A stretch of 64,000 nucleotides of DNA from Deinandra increscens subsp. villosa (GCA_039602395.1 JBCNJP010000006.1:58340429-58404428); one strand, 5' to 3'; numbered from the stretch's first letter, positions 23,250-36,635 are shown. The notes: generated by a model from the sequence alone, not told the origin. Numbers and translations are program-made.

Positions 23250-24167
23250 TAGTACGTTTTTGATAGGTGAATAGTAAGTTTTTGTTTCTCATAGTTTAGC
23301 CACGTGACTTTGGTGATTTGACACTTTCTATCCCTAAACTTTTACAATTTGTTTTTTCTTTTTTTAATGAAATAGTAAACTTTAGGTTTTCATAGTTTGG
23401 TCACATATGTTTCATACTTTTACGTTTTCTACCCTCTAATTTTTAAAGTTTTTTTTTGTTTTGTTTTAAGTTTTGTTGTCTTCTACTTTGGCCACGAAAC
23501 TTTGAACTTTTATACTACTTCGTTTTTAGTATACTTTTATATTTTATACTTTCATGACAGGACTTTTAGACTTTTACGATTTATACCCCTTAATTTTTAA
23601 CTTTCGTTTTTTTATTCAACTAATTTCATTTTTGAGTATACTTTTAGAGTTTTTGACTTTGACGATGACTTTTTTCATAGTTTTATACTTCGGGGAAGTT
23701 TTTTGTTTGTTTTAAGTTTTGTTGTCTTCTACTTTGGGCACGAAACTTTTTTTATTTCCGTTTTTAGTATACTTTTATATTTTATACTTTTACCACAAGA
23801 CTTTTACACTTTTACGTTTTATACCCCTTAACTTCTCTAACTTTTAAAGGTTTTTTTTTGTTTTAAGTTTTGTTGTCTTCTATTTTGACCACGAAATTTT
23901 TAACTTTTCTACTTTCGTTTTTAGTATACTTTTATAGTTTTATACTTTATCACGAGACTTTTAGACTTTTACGTTTTATACCCCTTAACTTTTTAACTTT
24001 CGTTGAGCATACAAATTCAACGCCGCGCACCACGAGACTTTTAGACTTTTACTTTTTATACCCCTTAACTTTTTAACTTTCTTATAGTTTTATACCACTT
24101 AATTTTTTGACTTTCGTTTAGTATACAAATTCAACCCCGCAGCAACGCGCGGGTGGTAACCATCTCG
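23250..24167 (+). mobile_element. Helitron-like element (copy 2)
   Basis: The interior is a chain of short related phrases: GACTTTTACGTTTTATACCC, TTTTAGTATACTTTTATA, CACGAGACTTTTAGACTTTT. It ends with the hairpin-forming CCCCGCAGCAACGCGCGGG, ten bases, CTCG, then T. Two further copies with the same start and end lie at about 53515-54486 and 55440-56224. Non-autonomous; no helicase. The 5' end is approximate. Confidence 0.5.
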
Positions 24168-24499
24168 TTGTAAACATATAAAAATTGTTATGTGTAAATA
24201 AAAATAGTAAAGTACTAAACAAAGGCACTTAAGTACTAAATAAACAAATAAATAAGAGTTAAATGTGAGACAAACCATAAAAATACAAACCTAAAAACAC
24301 CCCACAATAACAAACAAAAACCTTTTGGTCCTAGTAACAAAAAACAACCTTCAAACCATAACTTTGACTTTAGTCTTTCTGTACAATCAAAAACCTCCAT
24401 ATAAACACAGTGCTATCTTCCTACAAACTTTGAAAATCAAGAATCCTACAAACTGGATTCAATATTGGTAGAAGTTATGATGGAGTATATTTATACACC
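24168..24499. other. Downstream flank of the PERK gene
   Basis: AT-rich, with no gene. The part nearest 24499 should contain the 3' UTR of the minus-strand kinase gene. Confidence 0.5.
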
Positions 24500-27400
24500 T
24501 TAATCAATTGGTATTTGATGAACTCCACTACTCGACCCTAGATCACGGGTTGTTCTTAAGCCCTCGCTGCTAGATGCCGATGGCTGTTGACCTAAATTGC
24601 TGGTGGGTGCACTCCACACGCTAGAGTTATTTTGGCTTTCAAATGCCATTTTTTGAAACTTTTTGAGCTGTTCTCTGTACTGGGCTGTGTCAAAATCCGA
24701 GCTTTCATTAGAACCGTTTAATTTATTATGTCCGGGTTTGATACCCTCATCCAATTCCTCTAGTGGCAGGTTTCCTTCTAAGGCTCTAGCAATCTGGCAC
24801 CAAATTAAATAAAATCGTATTACTCGTTTGTAAACCAACTATGATATCCGAAATTTCGTCTCCAAACTTCTAATTCGAAAGATCAATCCCCTAAAAGGTT
24901 GAGTTAGATGTTTTCATTGAGGGACCTGATTGCGCAGTTGAAACATTTTAGGGACTTAGTAGTCCAAATTAGAAGTCCAAGGATGAAATTTGTAATTTTG
25001 AACTGCCCATCATCTAGCTTACTTACTTAAAAGTTAGCTTAAAAGGAAAAGTGTGAAACGGATTAAAAATCGACTAAATTATATTTTCAATGCAGAAAAC
25101 CACCAAAATCATTTTATTGAAAAAAATTCAGCTTATAAATGAAATATAAAATTCATAATCATTTTCAACAAACTAATTAGTTATTAAAAGTTATAAATGG
25201 TGACATGGTGTGAAGAAAATTGTTTCGGTTCAGCCCAACCCGGCTTTCAGCCTTACTTAACATTACCTCTTTAACCCATCTACCATTCAAAGGTTCATTA
25301 GACTAGTGAAGTATGAAAGGTTAGCAGAAGTACCTGGCTCATTGATGGCCTTCGTCTTGCCAAGTGGCGCACACAAACAGCAGCACAAGTAATCATCCTA
25401 GACATTTCAGTACAATCATAATTATTCTGCAATTTTCCATCGACCAATGTGGTAAAATTACCATCCTCCAATGCTTGAGTAAGCAATGGCCTTGCCTAAA
25501 TATGAGACGTGTGCCATTAGTAATTCAGTAACAAGAAGACTAAAATAGAACATATGTGATTAGAGTAGAAAACTGTCACTTATTTAACTATAATTTAACT
25601 CAAGCATTTACAGCACGTTCCCCATCTTCATCCCTATAATTTAACTAGAAAACACTATAGTTTATCTCTCCTTTTCAATTAAATAATAGTTTTTTATACC
25701 TTTATCTTTATTTTTTCTCTTTCTTTCACTCGCAACCACTTTTAAAAAAAATATTAAAAAAAAGATAGGGAATTAATAGTTTTTTTTTATCAAATATAGA
25801 GATGAATAGTAACTTTTTCTCTCACCTCCACTCACAACCAAACCTCAAATTTTAGGGTCTCCACTCACACATATATAGAGAACCTGCTATGAATGCTCAT
25901 AGGTTGTCAATAGAAATTAATGATGTTTAATGATTAACAGCACCAACTACCAAAAGATTGTGACTGAAAGAAAAACCCACCCAGTCAACAATATTATCAT
26001 CCAAGAATTGAGCTTTATCAATGGGCCGGCGTCCAGTAATCAATTCAAGAAGCATGACACCAAAGGAAAATACATCCGATTTTTCAGTCAACTTCCCGGT
26101 AAGAGCATACTCTGGAGCTAAATAGCTGCAGAATCAGCTTTTCATTTACATATACATACATATTGATATTATTTATTTATTCATAATAACTAAAAGAAAA
26201 CAGGAAATATATAATAGGCATGTTGATTTGTAATTAACAATGTTGTAAAAATCGGCCTAGGCGGTCGCCTAGGCGGCGATTAATCGCTAGGCGGTCATTT
26301 CCCTTGGAATTTTTAGCTAGGCGGTCCATTAATCGGTGGAATATCTAGGCGGAGAAAATCGGTAAAAATCGGTCAAAGCCGGTCAAAATCTGTCAAAGCC
26401 GGTCAAAAATCGGTCAAAGCCGGTCAAAATCGAAAAAAATCGGTCAAAATCAAAAAAATGGATTTATAAGTACTTGTTTTGTTATAACTAAGCTTGAATT
26501 CTATGAATTATGAAGTATTAATGTGGATTTGAAAGTATTATTTTCATATAAATGTATATATATATATATATATATAAATTAAAAAAATTACAAATCGATT
26601 AATCCCGATTAATCCCGATTAAATGCTAGGCGGTACTCGACCGCCTAGCGCTTTCTACAACACTGGTAATTAATATGATATGACAACAAAAGTGGGGGGA
26701 AATCTGACCCAAAAGTTCCCATCACACGGGTAGAAACATGAGTATCTGATTCAGAAGTAAATCGAGCAAGTCCAAAATCTGCGACCTGAATACAAGAATT
26801 TGACTTTTGACATAAGATATATAATGCTAGAAGACAAGTAAATAATATGAAGTTCCTTAATCCGGTTTAAGGCTTCAAATATATGTGACGCAAGCAATAT
26901 CTACCTTTGGCTCAAAATTGCTATCAAGAAGTATATTTGAAGACTTGATATCCCGATGAATGATCTTAGGTTGACCTGCGATTTAAATTAGTTCAACAGT
27001 TAATAATATCTTGACAACTAAAACAACTATAAATATAACAAACATTGTTTCTAATTGACAACTCACAGTCCTCGTGTAAATATGCCAATCCTTTTGCTGA
27101 TCCTAGAGCAATTTTCATCCTCATATCCCAATTTAAGAGATCACTTCCCTTCCCTGCCATATCACATTTTCGCATGAAATGAGCTGTTATCAGGTGTATA
27201 TTAGGGGCAAGGTTCAAATATGGAACATTGGTGTACCAATTTATATCTATGAATTACAAACAAATAAACATACCCAGTTAAATCCCACTCGAATGAGTGT
27301 TTGGGAGGGTGAGATGAGGGCATAATACCTTTATCCCAAAGGATAAAGAAGTTGCTCCTACAGAGACCCCGGCTCTAAAGACCCCATAAAAATTTTAATA

Positions 27401-30086
27401 TTTTGAGGAAATACATGAAAACCAAAGAAAAAATATATATAACTACATGCAGAGCACAAGCAAATAGACAATGTAAACATAACCGAGTTAAATAATAGCA
27501 TACAATCAAAATAGTCAAGCATAAAAACCCTAAGGCGGTGACTAAGTCTACAGGCAAACCTAATATTCAATACACATAAAAAAGCTACACACCCACCCTT
27601 GAGATGGTGGAAACCTACAAGAAAGGAACGCCACAAACTCTTAATGACTCAACAAGTTAAAATTGTTTATAAAGTATAGATTAGAACTCCTTTTGAAAAT
27701 TTCGGGGCATTTTTGTCATTTTACAAATTCTTTGCAAGTTTCTAGCAAAAATTGACATAGATGAAGCAAAGTTGATACCTCAGTGGCCTGTGCATAGATT
27801 ATCAAAGTTAATTAGTGTGGCTGGTACTTCTTAATTTCTTATAAACTTATTACGTTCACCTAAGACAAACCTTCAATGTTATTCACACATAGAAGTGCCA
27901 GTTAGGTCTACGTTTGCCAAACATATTACATATGTTATATTGCTTAACTACTAGAACAAAATTACACTCACCATGCAAGTGAAACTCCAAAGTGTTATTT
28001 GAAACAAATTCATAAACTAACATCCTCTGAAGCCCAGAAGTGCAGTATCCAACCAATGAAACAAGGTTCTTATGATGAACACGACTAATGGTAGCAACTT
28101 CAGCCTGAAATTCACGTTCCCCTTGTCCACTTCCAACTTTTAACTGTTTAATTGCAACTTCTTCCCCATTTGGGAGGATTCCCTTATGAACATACCCAAA
28201 ACCACCTTGACCAAGAAGGTTGGTTTGTGAGAAACCTTCTGCTGCATTTGCTAATTCTTCGTATGTGAATATGGTCTTGCTGTTTCCAAAGCCCATGTTA
28301 GTTGGATTGGGCACTTCAGAGCCCGTACTGCCTGTTGAATTTGGTTGAGGTGGGGCGGAAGTACCCAATGAACATGACTGAAAATTAGATGGTGAGTTAG
28401 TGAACTTTGGGAGCAATCTATTCTTGTTTTCCTTTGATGAGGGAACATTTTGTTGCCAGTTTTGAGGTGCACCGCCAAAGCCATCTACATAGTGCATTTC
28501 CGCAAAAAATATATTTAATAATGTAACTTAAGATCACATGACTGCGATATGATATTAAAACCCAAACAGAAAAAGAAACAGAAACAGCCTGATAGATCTA
28601 TATTAGACAAAACACACTGGCAAATAAGTAATAACATCACATTTTGAGGTCATTGATGAGACTTACATAAATCCTTGAAAGGTGCAAGAGAATATTGTTC
28701 TTTTTATACATAGTGAAAATGAGGATTGCAAGCTGTTACCCACAACATGGATGCACATGCAGCTTCATTTAGTTAATATCTATGTATCCTCAATGAACGC
28801 TCCAACTAACCTTTTTCGATCCCTTTGTTATATATCACTGTCATGTTCCTTTGTAGATTCTACTTTCTAAAATGTGTAATGACCAAGTATACAGTCAAAA
28901 TTGTTTAACACTAAATGGGATTCAGAGCTACTTGAAGCTACAAATTAAGATGCAATATACACCAAAGAAACTTTGATGGCAATCTCATTTCTCCATTTAC
29001 TTCTTTTAATCAACTAGTTATAGTCTCAATTCTCAAATCACATGACAAATCTTACCATTGTAATGAAAGTTTCTCTCTCTTTGTCAATAGCTTACTTTAC
29101 ATGAAAACACATATAACATTCAATTCTGCATCTAATCCTCTACACCATCCAGTCATCCACCATCAGACAATAAACAATAAGCACCCTTTTATACGAATTC
29201 AAATGCATTTATCTCTTCATTATCTGAGTCAGTACATACTAAGGGGTGAATGAATGATGCCTGAAAGTTGAATCTACCCATCTAACAATTCCAGATTTTA
29301 CTTCAGTGATTACTTTTCTAGCTATGCCAGATTTTAGTTCAGTAATTACTTTTCTAGCTATGAGGCAGAAAACAAATTAAAGATTAGTTATCAGTATGTT
29401 TTCTGAACTGATTTTCAAAAATGCAGGAATGCGTGGATCAGTTAAGGGTGATTAGCATTAGTCTCTAAACTAACAATCATAAAGACACATACAAACTTGC
29501 AGTCTATGATGCTTTAAACACATAGATTAATTACTCAGATTTGAAAATTTTAATAAATAAATTGAATTGAGAACAATATGCAGCATTTATATATGAATTC
29601 AAATGCATTTTTACATCCTTATATCAACTACGAAGTTTAGATTTAGTTACTCCAATTCAAAGTCAGATTCAAAGGCACCTAAAAGTTGAATCTACTCAAT
29701 TCCAGATTTTAGTTCACTGATTACTTCTCTAGCTATGAAACAGAAAACGAATTGAGTAACTGAGCATAAAACACCAAACCTTTGAGCCCTAGAGGATCAT
29801 CCGCCAAATCACGCCGGCGTCTCTTCCGTCTCTTATACCAAACGACGAACACGGCCACAAACACGAGCACAAGCGCGCCGCCAATGCCAATTCCTACTCC
29901 AAGCGTAAGCAATGTGGAGTTATTACCAGATCGATTTTGCGCCGGAGACGACGGATTCGATTCAGAACCAATAGAGCTTGCATTTGTCGGAGGAAATAGC
30001 GGAAGAGACGATGCCGGAGTTGTGACGTTGGTTACCGACGGTTGGAGAGGAGAAGGCGGAGAAGATTCCGGAGCCGGCGACGACAT
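24500..30086 (-). CDS. PERK-type (proline-rich extensin-like) receptor protein kinase
   Basis: Eight exons, in order of translation: 29780-30086, 27972-28484, 27067-27153, 26905-26975, 26709-26785, 25981-26125, 25334-25495, 24500-24793. All introns are GT-AG and the protein is 551 aa. The start is the ATG at 30084-30086. Residues 1-58 are a short Ser/Pro-rich exterior, about 59-84 a membrane helix ([20 protein letters not shown]), then a basic stop (YKRRKRRRR). The kinase has GQGGFG (194-199), VAIK with Lys215, HRD with Asp311, DFG (329-331) and APE (355-357), so it should be active. The tail holds Ser/Thr-rich sequence after ARALEG. PERKs are plasma-membrane kinases linked to the cell wall. 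The proline-rich part is short for the family. Introns hold several repeats. Confidence 0.94.
25600..25905. mobile_element. Degraded Tourist-like MITE in PERK intron
   Basis: The left end AAGCATTTACAGCACGTTCC and the right end CTATGAATGCTC resemble the ends of the clearer element at 51630-51897 (GAGCATTCACA). It shares internal phrases with the 51400-51560 region, such as CACAACCAAACCTCAAATTT. Target duplication not resolved. Confidence 0.4.
26238..26665. mobile_element. hAT-type MITE in PERK intron
   Basis: An exact 8-bp duplication, GTAATTAA, flanks it (26230-26237 and 26666-26673). The ends are CAATGTTGTA and the complement of CAGTGTTGTA. Both ends then carry CTAGGCGGT phrases, and the middle is a run of GGTCAAA(A/G)(T/C)C units. 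428 bp, no coding sequence. Confidence 0.85.
27290..27640 (-). mobile_element. Possible non-LTR retroelement fragment in PERK intron
   Basis: On the minus strand the phrase GAGCCGGGGTCTCTGTAGGA followed by TATCCTTTGGGATAAAGG resembles the conserved 3' part of a common plant SINE/LINE family. No open frame with a recognisable domain. Confidence 0.35.
28485..29779. other. PERK intron 1 with duplicated segments
   Basis: The first intron is 1,295 bp. The phrases GAATTCAAATGCATTT, AGTTGAATCTAC and TTCCAGATTTTA(C/G)TTCA plus the following CTAGCTATG occur both at about 29195-29365 and at 29595-29745, indicating a partial segmental duplication. No gene seen. Confidence 0.5.
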
Positions 30087-30239
30087 CGGCGGCGGAGGCA
30101 AAACCTAATCTACTATAGGTTAGTGATAGTGATAATTGGAGAGAGTAAAGCAGAAACTCGCTTTTCGATGGAGAGATTTTTACAATTTTGATGGAGAAAA
30201 AATGGCAGAATAGTGCTGTAGAAGCTGAGAGCATGAGAT

Positions 30240-31936
30240 GGGGCTAAACGACATCGCAGCAGATTCTAGTCCTTCAGAGTTCAGCCCCATATGGGAGAAT
30301 CTTTTAACTAAGGAAACAAATAAAAAAATAAAAATAGTTTATCTAAATTGTGTTTCCGTCTTCAACTTTAATAAAATGTAAGGACAGTCCATGAGTTTAT
30401 AAAACGTTATAAACCGTTCCAGCTATAGCAGATCGTTAAGTTTTCTACTAGATTAATATAAGATGTCTAGAATACGCTTATAATAAAATAAAAAGAAAAT
30501 ATGGATCATTAAAAAGGAACAGATCGCTTGATTTCTTGCCGGAAAACGCTAGATAACTCTTTTCATGCATATTTGGTCCTGAAATATGATATAAGATTAA
30601 TATAATACTTTTTGAGATAAGTTACACGTGTTCATAAAAAATACATGATTAGAGAGATTATATCACACATAATTGTGAGAATTGTTATGAAAGAAGTTAT
30701 ATGATACTTTTCTATAGCTTTCAGAGCTGAATTAGCTTCAAATTTTATCATAAAGTGATCAAGACATGACATCCCCCACCATTAACATGGCTAAAGTCGA
30801 CGATAGTCCACCCACGTGGCCTAATGGAGCAGTATGCAAATTCACCTCTGTGTTTAAACATCAGAGTTACTTCAACACTTTATTTTAAAGTGGCATTTTG
30901 CACATGAAATGATAGGGTAAACATGTGAACTTGTACATCATCCTCGTTGTAACCCATGTTAGCGATTATGTTCCGAGATTGTACAATTAAAGTTGAATGG
31001 CTTAACACCTTTTGGCTTCCAAGTAATCCTAAAAACAGAATATTATATTTAAAACGGTTTGTGTAAGTGAGACATAAGGAACTTGTAAACATCTTGTTTG
31101 AACTAACATATTAGAACTTATAGAAAGTTCAATAATAAAAAGATAATTATTAACATGGGAATTAAAGCATTCCAATTGATGTATTTTCACTTCAAATTAC
31201 AACTTCCTTTGACCAAATTGTTATGGCATCTAAAATGCAAAAAACCATTTTTTAACACAGATAAGATTTGCCTGGAAGACTCGCCCTGTAGTAGGCTTAT
31301 CAACGACATCTTATGTCATAGTCATAGTCATAGTCTTGGGCTCTTAACACTACTCATCACACCATGTATACCACATACCCTAAGAAATAAAAACCATATA
31401 AAGTCTGTTTTACAAACACTCTTATAAGCTGTAATATTTATTAAAAAAAACTATGGATTATTGTTGTCACAATATTGTATAACTTTTTAGAAAATATTTG
31501 TGAGTCGACCTAACATGAGATGATGCAAATACAACAAAACATTATGAAGTATAAAGATTCTCGCAGGAGCGACTTAATCGTACAGGAGGCCCAAAGCGAA
31601 TAAAAAATTTGGGACCCCTATAAGAACTTATAACTCTTATGGTTGTCGTATTATACAAATTCCAAATTAAATGAAATATATATATATATATAATTTTTTT
31701 TCTTAAGTTTGGGCTTTGTTAAAGTGAAGATCTAAAGTCCTAGCTTCATTTCACTTACCTTTAAGCCACCCCTTGATTCTCGTCACTAATAAACAAAATT
31801 TACATTTTGGCTTTGTTTGATAGCAAACAATGTGATAGAACTTTACTATTTCATATAGGATAAAAGCAACAAACCAAAATCGAAAACCAGAAAATACCTC
31901 TTGTTGGTGAACGTTCACTTATTTAAACTAGATTCC
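30240..31936. other. Intergenic region upstream of the PERK gene
   Basis: Contains the presumed PERK promoter at its left end, since the gene reads leftward. I see no coding sequence, tRNA or clear transposon boundary. A small AT run lies at about 31677-31692. Confidence 0.5.
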
Positions 31937-32352
31937 TTAGACTATCCACATCAAACGTACGTCACCCACGTACGTACGTAGCCGATGTGGCGTACGTACG
32001 TTGGCTCGTACGTACGTATATACATACAGCCACGTACCGGCATTTTGTGCCCCCCCCCCTCGAGATTCTTTTTCCTTTTTCTTTTTTTTTAACGGCTATT
32101 TTTTTAAAAGCTCAATTTTTTATGTTTTATTTTAAACATTTATTAATTTAAATAAAATATAAATAAATTTCAAAAAAATCTGAAAAAAATTCTAAAATTC
32201 ATAATTAATTAAAACATTAATTTTAATATTTTTTTTTAAAATAACGGCTATTTTTTTATTTGTCTTATTATAACGGCTAGTTTCTTAATATAAAATATTA
32301 ATAACGGCTAGTTTTTTTGTCTTCTTCCTAACGGCTAGTTTTTAATCACTAC

Positions 32353-32360
32353 TATAAATA
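32353..32360 (+). promoter_or_regulatory. TATA box of the Harbinger transposase gene
   Basis: TATAAATA, 85 bases upstream of the transposase ATG, followed by a CT-rich leader. Confidence 0.55.
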
Positions 32361-33320
32361 CACTCAGTATTCTCATTTCATTTCACACATTTCTCTCAAA
32401 ACCCTCTTAATATCAAATCTCTCTCAAACCCAAAACTCTAAAAAATGAATCTTGGTTTCCCTGGTATCCCTGGTCTCAACATTCCCGACACCCTTCCCGA
32501 GCACATCAAACTAGCACTAGACATGAGTGATCTTACACAACTGGCGGAAGAGTACGAAGCGATGGAAGCTTCAATTGCTGCCAGCGAAGCTGGTCCATCC
32601 CAACCAAGGAAGAAGCGAAGAGAAATAAACAGAGGACGTGAAAAAGGTGATGTGGGTTTGTTCAAGGACTACTTTGCTGAGACTCCTGTGTATCATGAAG
32701 GCCTCTTTAGAAGGCGATACAGAATGACCCATCGCCTTTATAACCGCATTGTTGCCGATATTACTACAGAATGTATGTCTGTTAACTAGCGATACTTTAC
32801 ACAACGTCGTGATGCTGCTGGCAGACTAGGCCTTTCAACAAACCAAAAAGCCACATGTGCCCTTCGCCAGCTAGCATATGGTGCTTCAGCTGATCAATGC
32901 GATGAATACATACGCATTGGTGAGAGTACTGCCATCAAATGTCTACACAACTTTTGTAGATCTATTGTGGAGATCTATAGGGACAAGTACCTAAGAAGGC
33001 CAACCCAAGAAGATGTTGATCGATTAACAGCCTTCCATGAGGAGAAGCATGGCTTCCCAGGGATGCTTGGTAGCATTGATTGTATGCATTGGGGTTGGAG
33101 GAATTGTCCAACTGCTTGGAAGGGGCACTATACTCGTGGTGACCATGGTTATCCAACAATCATGCTTGAGGCTGTTGCTTCACAAGACTTGTGGATATGA
33201 CATGCTTTCTTTGGTGTTGCCGGATCAAAAATGACATCAATGTGATCAACCAATCTCTGTTGTTTAACGAGATCTTGCAGGGGCAAGCACCTAGATGTGA
33301 CTTCCATGTGAATGGGAATG

Positions 33321-35954
33321 TGTCACACCCCCAAATCAACCACTAACGGAGTTTATACCGTTAAGGGGTGCGAGCAAACCAGGACCACAACCATTAGTTA
33401 CAAATACTAAACGAATCAGAGTAAAGTCCAAACATTAATAATGAAAACCGTTTAACAGTACGCAGCGGAAAACATTGTCTTTAGCACTAACCACGTGCTT
33501 TACAAAATCAGTGTTTTAAATCCCCAATTAAGTTTAATCAAAAATAAAAGTCTTCATGTGCCATGCCAACCCGCTCCGGATACTCCTCAGCGATCTGCAA
33601 AAGTTTAAACCACGCAAGTGTCAACCTAACGGTTGGTGAGTTCACAGTGGGCTTGTCATGCAGTGGCCCGGTCTCATATGTCATAATCGTGTAAACATAT
33701 TCTTATGAAATATTCATTTGTGAAAAGCGATAATTAATGATATCCAAAATCATAGTATTGTGGTTTAGTAGAAGTATTGTCCGTAACCTACGTTATCGGG
33801 TATGTACTAGTTTTGTATAGTTAAAGTGCTCAACCGATATCGCGGGTAGCTAATCCGTTGTTCCATGCACTAAGGAAGTTTGTACCAAAGCTGACCGATA
33901 TTTGTAGGGGCAGAGCCTCCAGCTATTTTGTTTTGCGGACATATGTCATCGCGGCTTTGCCTCCCCTGTGTCCTCTCGGGATCACGGTCAGATAGGCTGA
34001 TATTGTACCTCCGTGCACTCCCCGTGCCACGGGGCGGAGTTTGTCAAACTCCAGTAGATCTACCCAACATCCCCTCGCTTTACAATTAATGGTACAATTA
34101 AGTTGAGGACTTTTTCAGTTATAAGGCAATCCTTAGAAATCATGTGATATCATGTGGTTTAGACTTTAACCTACACTAGCCATATTAAAACGGTTTTCCT
34201 TTGGGTTCTCATGAATCCCGAAAATATTTTCAGTTTTGTTTTAGAAATGGTTGTTTTAGTATTTCACAAGTGCTTCCCATAAAACACTTCAAGTTCGTCA
34301 AGTGGGTGCCAAGCACTCCCGAGTTCAAGTTCATCAAGTGGGTGCCAAGCACTCCCGAGTTCAAGTTCATCAGAGAGGTGCATAGCTCTCATAAGGTTGT
34401 CAGCATTGTTTTTCATTAAGGTATTCAGTGTGTCCCAAACGGGCTCACAATAAACGGGTTAGTGACACTCACCTTTGGTTGCACTGCTACACTTGCTAAA
34501 TAATCCAAGTATTGCTTAACGAAGACCTCTGAACACGTTTAGGTCTTAAGTATTTGTTTTGTGTCTAATCTTTAACTTAACGTCACTATGGCCCATAACA
34601 TAGCACGTTGGAACTACGACTCGACATACCGACACACGACACCGATGGTTGATCATAAACAAGGGTTCATATACATTAGAAATCAAAGCATGTATCGTCA
34701 TAGCATAATCATGTAAGTCATGGCATAACATTCAAGTAAATTGCACAAGTTTAGATTCTGGTCTCAGTTTCGCTAGCAGTTTCGCTAGGCAGTTTCGTTG
34801 TGTGCACGGGCAGCACTTTCGCTAGGCAATACCCGATGACACAGTTTCGCTAGGCTAGTTTCGCTCGAAACTGTTGGCACAGTTTCGCTAGCCTAGTTTC
34901 GCCCGAAACTGGTTTGAACTTTCATTCAGGGAATTTCGCTCGGTAGTTTCGTCCGAACAGGTCTGGTTGGTTTACCCGACGACACTACAGTTTCGCTACA
35001 TAGTATCGCTGGATGAAGATATACATAATTTCGCTGCTTAATTTCGCCCAGAGAACACACAGTGTCGCTGGTCGCGAAAAACTCACAAATCAGCCTAAAA
35101 ATCAATCTAGCAGCTTCCATATTTCATGTAATTCAATATCTAGCATGCATAATCATTTACCAACATAAATCAGTAAGCTTTAACACCTTAAACATGGGTT
35201 TTCATCATCAAATCACCAAAAAAAACACATTTTAAACCTAAAATGACTAAAATGGCATAATTCTTCATTATGGATGGATTTCAAACGTAAAGTTACTGAC
35301 TTTATGATAGATCTAGCATTCCTAAGCAACATATCAAGAGATCAGGTGATTACATGAAGATTCAAGCATGCTTTTTAAGAAAACACATAGAAATACATAA
35401 AGAATGGTTTTGGGACTCACGATTCAATCTAGGGCTTGAATGGATGAGATGAGATGATGGTTCCTTGATGGTTTTCTTGACTGACCAGAAATCTCGAGTG
35501 AGCAGATGAGAGTGGTGTGTGTGTTTTGTATGAAATGAGGCAAAAATGAGATCTCTATGGTTTTATGTTATTATATATCAGGGGCTAGTTTCGCTGGCTA
35601 GTTTCGCTGGCCAAGCGAAACTGACTCTGTAAGTCAAAGGTTAAGCTAGCCGGGCGACACTATAGTTTCGCCCGGTAGTTTCGCTGGGACCCAAAAGTGA
35701 CCAATTTACATTCTAAGCAAGATAAGCATGGTTCATGAATTTCATGCAATTACACAATTAATCAACAAACATGTTGCACATACATCCTCATAGAGACAAT
35801 TCAATAAATAAACACATATGGACGGGTTCGGTGATCAACCAAAGGTCGTGGACGTATTCGGCCTAGTTAAGCATTAGTTACTAAGTTAACACTTATAACG
35901 TAACTAACGGAGATTGTATAACGGAAGTAAACCTTGAAATTCTCGGATGTCACA
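33321..35954 (-). repeat. 3' LTR of the gypsy element
   Basis: 2,634 bp. Contains two 39-bp-unit tandem copies (AAGTGGGTGCCAAGCACTCC, near 34296-34372) and clusters of GTTTCGCT-type motifs at about 34765-35070 and 35583-35685. No open frame of note. Confidence 0.93.
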
Positions 35955-36263
35955 TCATCCCCTTGAAATTGGAATTTTCGTCCCGAAAATTATTCTTGTG
36001 TTGTAGCGTTCACAGCTTCAGCTGTCGTGGTTGCTGTAGTTGCTGGGGAAAGAAAGCAAAAGTTTTAGGGTCGCCACATCCTCCTCCTGTTAAAGGAATT
36101 TTGGTCCCCAAAATTAAATCATACCTCGAGTTTCCGTGGACGTTTGCCCGAACAAGTGAGGATACTTTTTCTTCATCTGATCCTCTCGTTCCCAAGTGTA
36201 TTCAGGTCCACGCTTTGAGTTCCATCGAACTTTGACGATCGGAATCTTGCTACGTTTGAGGGC

Positions 36264-36632
36264 TGAAAAACCGTAAGACGGATCTTACTAGAGGTTTGCT
36301 TGATCGTAGAGTGAACACGAGATGTAAATAAAGTTTGTTTTCATTGAAATCACAAAGACTCAATTACAAACTCTCAATTAAGCTCTCTGGAGAAACACTC
36401 TCAAACACACATAGTTATGAACTGGTTTCTCACAAACACCCTCACTCACTCGTTACAATATTCAAGACAAGCTATCTATATATACACGTCTGGTCCGAGC
36501 CTCCTCCGAACTCGGAGTTCGGCCGGTCCGAACCTCAGGTTCGGACCTGGTTCGGCCAGCAGCAATCTTGTCTTGAATCTTCACATCGTCTTGTTCAGAT
36601 ACTTCACATGACGCACAGCTTATGTATCAACA
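36264..36632 (-). repeat. Extra (third) LTR of the gag-only element
   Basis: 369 bp; plus strand runs TGAAAAACCG to TATCAACA. Two differences from each of the other copies. Joined to the next LTR through AAT (ATT on the element strand), with no internal sequence between. Confidence 0.92.
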
Positions 36633-36635
36633 AAT

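Noticed and set aside
29782..30108. Plus-strand open frame opposite PERK exon 1
   Set aside because: Antisense shadow of the Ser/Pro-rich exon; the minus frame splices correctly into a full kinase.
32445..33200. Transposase as a domesticated host gene (ALP1-like)
   Set aside because: It has in-frame stops, a frameshift, inverted terminal repeats and a TTA target duplication, so it is a transposon pseudogene.
33321..35954. Tandem TTTCGC clusters as a CRISPR-like array
   Set aside because: Irregular spacing, short motif, plant LTR context and presence in both LTRs; no spacer structure or cas genes.
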